Shown piece by piece: positions 11,591-14,530 of a stretch of DNA of 14,530 bases (positions are counted from its first letter, which is position 1; every line of letters begins with the position of its first letter). Origin of the DNA: JANLIQ01 sp964358205 (GTDB taxonomy: Bacteria > Patescibacteriota > UBA1384 > 2-12-FULL-50-11). The translations under genes and the position numbers were made by a program. The notes under the pieces were generated by a model. The model saw nothing but the letters and a program-made list of their open reading frames with translations. It had not been told where the DNA came from and did not search any database. The stretch lies in contig CAYHNZ010000021.1 of the NCBI GenBank assembly GCA_964358205.1, forward strand, positions 1 to 14,530. Reading direction: 5' to 3'.

Positions 11591-13456
11591 TTACTTTTTC
11601 GACTTCGCACGCAGCGAGGAGTTGAGAATCTTTTTACGCAGGCGGAGTGATTTTGGCGTGGCCTCCAAAAGCTCGTCGTCTTCCAAAAAGTCGATTGATT
11701 GTTCCAAGCTGAACATAATCGGTGGGGTCAGGGTGATGGCGTCGTCGGTGCCAGCGGCTCGAACATTGGTCTGTTTCTTTTCTTTAGTAACATTAACCTC
11801 TAGATCGTTATCACGAGCGTGAAGGCCAACGATCATCCCTTCGTAAACTGCTGTTTGAGGATTGATAAAGGTATTGCCTCGTTGCTGGGCGTTGTTTAGG
11901 CCGTACGATACCGCCTTGCCGCCCTCGGAAGCGATCAAAACCCCATTGCGCATTTTAGGAATGTCACCACTAACTGGTTCAAAGCGCAAATAAAGCGAGT
12001 TCATAGTCGCCGTGCCGCGCGATATCGTTAGTAAAAGATTGCGCAATCCGAGTAAACCCCGAGTGGGTATTTCAAACATTAGCCGGGTTGTGCCGTCATT
12101 GTTTTCGCTTTGCGACAACATAATGCCTTTGCGTTTACCAATTTCGCCAGTAACTGGGCTGGCGTAGTCGCTCTTGACATCAACCGTCAATTCTTCGACC
12201 GGTTCTTGCAAGACCCCATCGATCATTTTAGTCACCACCTGGGGCTTGCTAATTTGCATCTCAAAACCTTCCCGACGCAACGATTCGACAAAAACCGACA
12301 GGTGGAGTTCACCCCGACCCCAAAGAATATACTCATTATTTTCGCCCGGTGACATTTTTAGCGAGACGTTGACCTCGAGTTCTTTAATAATCCGCTCGTA
12401 AATTTTTTGGCTGGTCAGTTGCGTCCCGTCTTGACCAACAAAGGGCGAAGTATTAGCTGAAATAGCCATTTTTAAAGTTGGCTCGGCAATCTGGAGCGTC
12501 GGCAGAGCTTCGGGAGAAACGGCATCAGCCACGGTGTCGCCGATCCGGCAATTCTTTAACCCTGTAATGGCGACAATATCGCCCGATTGAGCCACCTCGA
12601 CCTGTAAGCGTTTAAGGCCATGAGTATTGTAAACTCGGTCAATTTTGGCGGTGTCTCGCCACTCGTCAGGCGTACCGATGGTGACAGCCAGACCAGGCTT
12701 GGCGATACCGCGAGTAATTTTGCCGATAGCGTATTTCCCTTGGAAATTATCCCAATCCAGCGCCGTCACTAGCATCTGGAACGGCTGGTCGTGAGCGACT
12801 ACGGGCGCGGGAATATGCTCTAAAATAGCATCAAAAATTGGCGTCAAGTCGGTGTCGGTACTTAATTGTTCGGCTGTCGGTGCCGAGTCCCAGGCTTTGC
12901 CATCACGACCGATGGCGTAGTAAACCGGAAACTCTAATTGAGCGGCGTCGGTCGCTAAATCCAAAAAGAGATCGGCGGTATCGCGCAAAACCTTGTCAAT
13001 TTGGGCGTCAAATTTATCAATTTTATTAATAACGACAATCGGCCGTAAGCCCAATTCGAGCGCTTTTTTCAAGACAAATTTTGTTTGAGGCATCGGCCCT
13101 TCTTTGGCGTCGATAATTAATAGCGCCCCGTCGGTCATCTGGAGTGTTCGCTCGACTTCGCCGCCAAAATCAGCGTGTCCTGGGGTGTCGACAATATTAA
13201 TTTTGACACCTTTATAAATAACGGCGGTGTTTTTGGCCAAAATCGTGATACCTCGCTCACGCTCCTGATCGTTGGAATCCATAATGAGAGTTTGGCTCAT
13301 CGCCGCTTCGTTATCGCGGAAGGTGTGCGATTGCTTTAAAAGACCATCTACAAGAGTGGTCTTGCCGTGGTCAACATGGGCGATCACTGCGATATTGCGA
13401 ATGTCGCTCACTCGCTCGCTGGTATCTACCGCTAACGCTATGCTACCAGTCGGCAT
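11591..13456 (-). CDS. typA: ribosome-associated GTPase TypA/BipA
   Basis: This is a translational GTPase of the EF-G-related TypA/BipA family, which binds ribosomes and affects assembly and stress growth. Visible motifs are G1 AHVDHGKTT, the switch I region with MDSNDQERERGIT, G3 DTPGHADFGGEVER, G4 NKID, then the domain V-like GRGELHLSVFVE, and the BipA C-terminal core GLLGLRN...SRGTATMNS. The tail (DDELLEATPKSLRLRK) is also typical. I chose the ATG at 13454-13456, two bases after the helicase stop codon, giving 621 aa. A TTG at 13483 would overlap the helicase, and a GTG at 13411 would start MSDIRNIAVIAH, closer to the usual TypA N-terminus; none has a good ribosome site. Translation is probably coupled to the helicase. 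Confidence 0.93.
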   Translation of the reverse strand: MPTGSIALAVDTSERVSDIRNIAVIAHVDHGKTTLVDGLLKQSHTFRDNEAAMSQTLIMDSNDQERERGITILAKNTAVIYKGVKINIVDTPGHADFGGEVERTLQMTDGALLIIDAKEGPMPQTKFVLKKALELGLRPIVVINKIDKFDAQIDKVLRDTADLFLDLATDAAQLEFPVYYAIGRDGKAWDSAPTAEQLSTDTDLTPIFDAILEHIPAPVVAHDQPFQMLVTALDWDNFQGKYAIGKITRGIAKPGLAVTIGTPDEWRDTAKIDRVYNTHGLKRLQVEVAQSGDIVAITGLKNCRIGDTVADAVSPEALPTLQIAEPTLKMAISANTSPFVGQDGTQLTSQKIYERIIKELEVNVSLKMSPGENNEYILWGRGELHLSVFVESLRREGFEMQISKPQVVTKMIDGVLQEPVEELTVDVKSDYASPVTGEIGKRKGIMLSQSENNDGTTRLMFEIPTRGLLGLRNLLLTISRGTATMNSLYLRFEPVSGDIPKMRNGVLIASEGGKAVSYGLNNAQQRGNTFINPQTAVYEGMIVGLHARDNDLEVNVTKEKKQTNVRAAGTDDAITLTPPIMFSLEQSIDFLEDDELLEATPKSLRLRKKILNSSLRAKSKK

Positions 13457-13458
13457 CG

Positions 13459-14530
13459 CTAGTTGACGAATGTTAGGGCGCAACCCTTCTGATCGGCTCG
13501 GCCAGTTCGACCGATCCGATGAATGTAATCGCCGAAGCTCTGGGGTAAGTCGAAATTGATGACGTGAGTGACGTTGGGAATGTCCAAACCGCGGGCGGCA
13601 ACATCAGTCGCCACCATCACTTGAGCCTGGTTAGCCTTGAACTCGTTTAACGAACGCTGTCGTTGGGATTGGCTTTTGTTGCCGTGAATAGAAATCGAGG
13701 TGAAGCCGCGCTCGCGCAGGGCTTCGTTCAACTTCTCCACGCCGTGTTTGGTTCTGCCAAAAATCAAGACTTTTTTGAATTCGTCCTTGGCTAACAGGTC
13801 GTGAAGTAGGGTCATTTTGTGGTAATTATCAGTGAAGCGGATTACATCCTGATCGACATTGACGGAAGTCTCCCGTTTTTTGACGCTGATGGTTTGAGGC
13901 GAACGGAGAAAGGAATGAACCATATCTCGCACCTCTGGCGCCATCGTGGCCGAGAAAAAGAGCGTTTGGCGATCGGCCGGTAATTTCCCCACCAACATCC
14001 GAATGTCTTTAATGAAGCCCATATCGACTAACCGATCGGCCTCGTCGATAACCAGATTTTGAACATCTTTTAACTGCAGGGTGCGCCGTTCGAAGTGATC
14101 TTTGAGCCGACCCGGCGTACCAATAACAAACTGCGGTCGACGCTGGAGGGCTCGGTCTTGGTGGCCGTAGCCGTTACCGCCGATACAAACAGCCGAGTAG
14201 ATTGGCAGGCCGCCAGTGAAAGCTTTTAGCTCTTCGTCAATCTGCACCGCTAGTTCCCGAGTTGGCACGATGATTAGAGCCTTCTGGCTCCGGTCAGAGA
14301 GCATCTTGTGGATAAGCGGTAACAGGAATACCGCCGTTTTACCGGTACCGGTATCGGCTAGACCGATCACATCAGCACCAGTCATCACGACTGGAATGGC
14401 CTGATCCTGAATCGGCGTTGGGGTGACGTAACCGCGACGAGCCACTCGCTCCAAAACTTGGCCATTCAGGCCAATATCGCTAAAAGTGTGGGTTGGTTCG
14501 TACGGTAATTCAATCGGCAGGTCGGCCGAT
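13459..14530 (-). CDS. DEAD-box RNA helicase (RhlE-like), N-terminus beyond the window
   Basis: An ATP-dependent RNA helicase core is present. Reading continues to the window edge: the frame before residue 'VLERVARRGY' encodes TFSDIGLNGQ, which supplies the Phe upstream of the Q motif, followed by TPTPIQ. Motif I is ADTGTGKT, Ia PTRELA, II DEAD (VIDEADRLVDMGF), III SAT, IV LIFGRTK, V ATDVAARGLDIP, and VI HRIGRTGRA. The protein stops only about 11 residues after motif VI (GCALTFVN), shorter than most relatives, which continue with a helix and a basic tail. The 356 visible residues include both RecA-like domains. typA follows after 2 bp. The N-terminal start and promoter lie outside the window. 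Confidence 0.93.
   Translation of the reverse strand, partial: SADLPIELPYEPTHTFSDIGLNGQVLERVARRGYVTPTPIQDQAIPVVMTGADVIGLADTGTGKTAVFLLPLIHKMLSDRSQKALIIVPTRELAVQIDEELKAFTGGLPIYSAVCIGGNGYGHQDRALQRRPQFVIGTPGRLKDHFERRTLQLKDVQNLVIDEADRLVDMGFIKDIRMLVGKLPADRQTLFFSATMAPEVRDMVHSFLRSPQTISVKKRETSVNVDQDVIRFTDNYHKMTLLHDLLAKDEFKKVLIFGRTKHGVEKLNEALRERGFTSISIHGNKSQSQRQRSLNEFKANQAQVMVATDVAARGLDIPNVTHVINFDLPQSFGDYIHRIGRTGRADQKGCALTFVN

Noticed and set aside
11570..11620. Bidirectional terminator between copA and typA
   Set aside because: No hairpin with a T-tract is visible in the 4-bp gap or the adjoining ends.
12110..12401. Plus-strand frames inside typA
   Set aside because: Antisense shadows of a strongly conserved GTPase gene.

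Overview
The window is bacterial and uses the standard code with TGA as a stop. It has short intergenic gaps, overlapping genes and many small membrane proteins. The tRNA-His does not encode CCA, and the PfkB-type kinase carries a Cys pair in its N-terminal part. Together these suggest a small-genome candidate-phylum bacterium (Patescibacteria/CPR-like), but this is inference; no single marker settles the phylum.

Layout. (1) 1-2600, minus strand: the 5' end of a tRNA leaving the left edge, a 167-aa hypothetical gene with a clear intrinsic terminator, a PfkB-family kinase preceded by a tandem array of palindromes, and a GreA/GreB-like protein with its own terminator and promoter. (2) 2600-3435, plus strand: tRNA-His(GTG), a 129-aa membrane protein, and a 255-bp gap holding two related hairpin elements. 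(3) 3436-11586: a metal and redox block, almost all on the plus strand. It holds a 47-aa membrane peptide; a MacB/DevC-type ABC permease and ATPase; a CcdA-like thiol-electron transporter, an anchored thioredoxin-like protein and a 61-aa membrane protein; a CsoR repressor on the minus strand; and then an operon of ArsR-like regulator, TauE/SafE-cupredoxin fusion, CopZ-like chaperone, a 37-aa membrane peptide and the Cu+-ATPase CopA. (4) 11591-14530, minus strand: typA (bipA) downstream of a DEAD-box helicase that runs off the right edge.

How it works together. The middle block reads as a copper homeostasis locus. CsoR has the Cys-His-Cys copper fingerprint, and near-identical G/C-tract boxes of 15 bp sit between -35 and -10 of its own promoter and of the ccdA operon promoter. 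This suggests copper-relieved repression of both export control and extracytoplasmic thiol chemistry. CopZ would hand Cu+ to CopA in the cytoplasm, while the SafE-cupredoxin fusion and the anchored thioredoxin would act at or outside the membrane. The ABC pair is linked only by position and by a Cys/His tail on the ATPase.

The window also shows a translation pattern. Genes directly behind a recognisable TTGACA promoter usually have their ATG 6-7 bases after the -10 box and no Shine-Dalgarno sequence, which predicts leaderless mRNAs. Several later genes in the same operons have strong AGGAGG-type sites.
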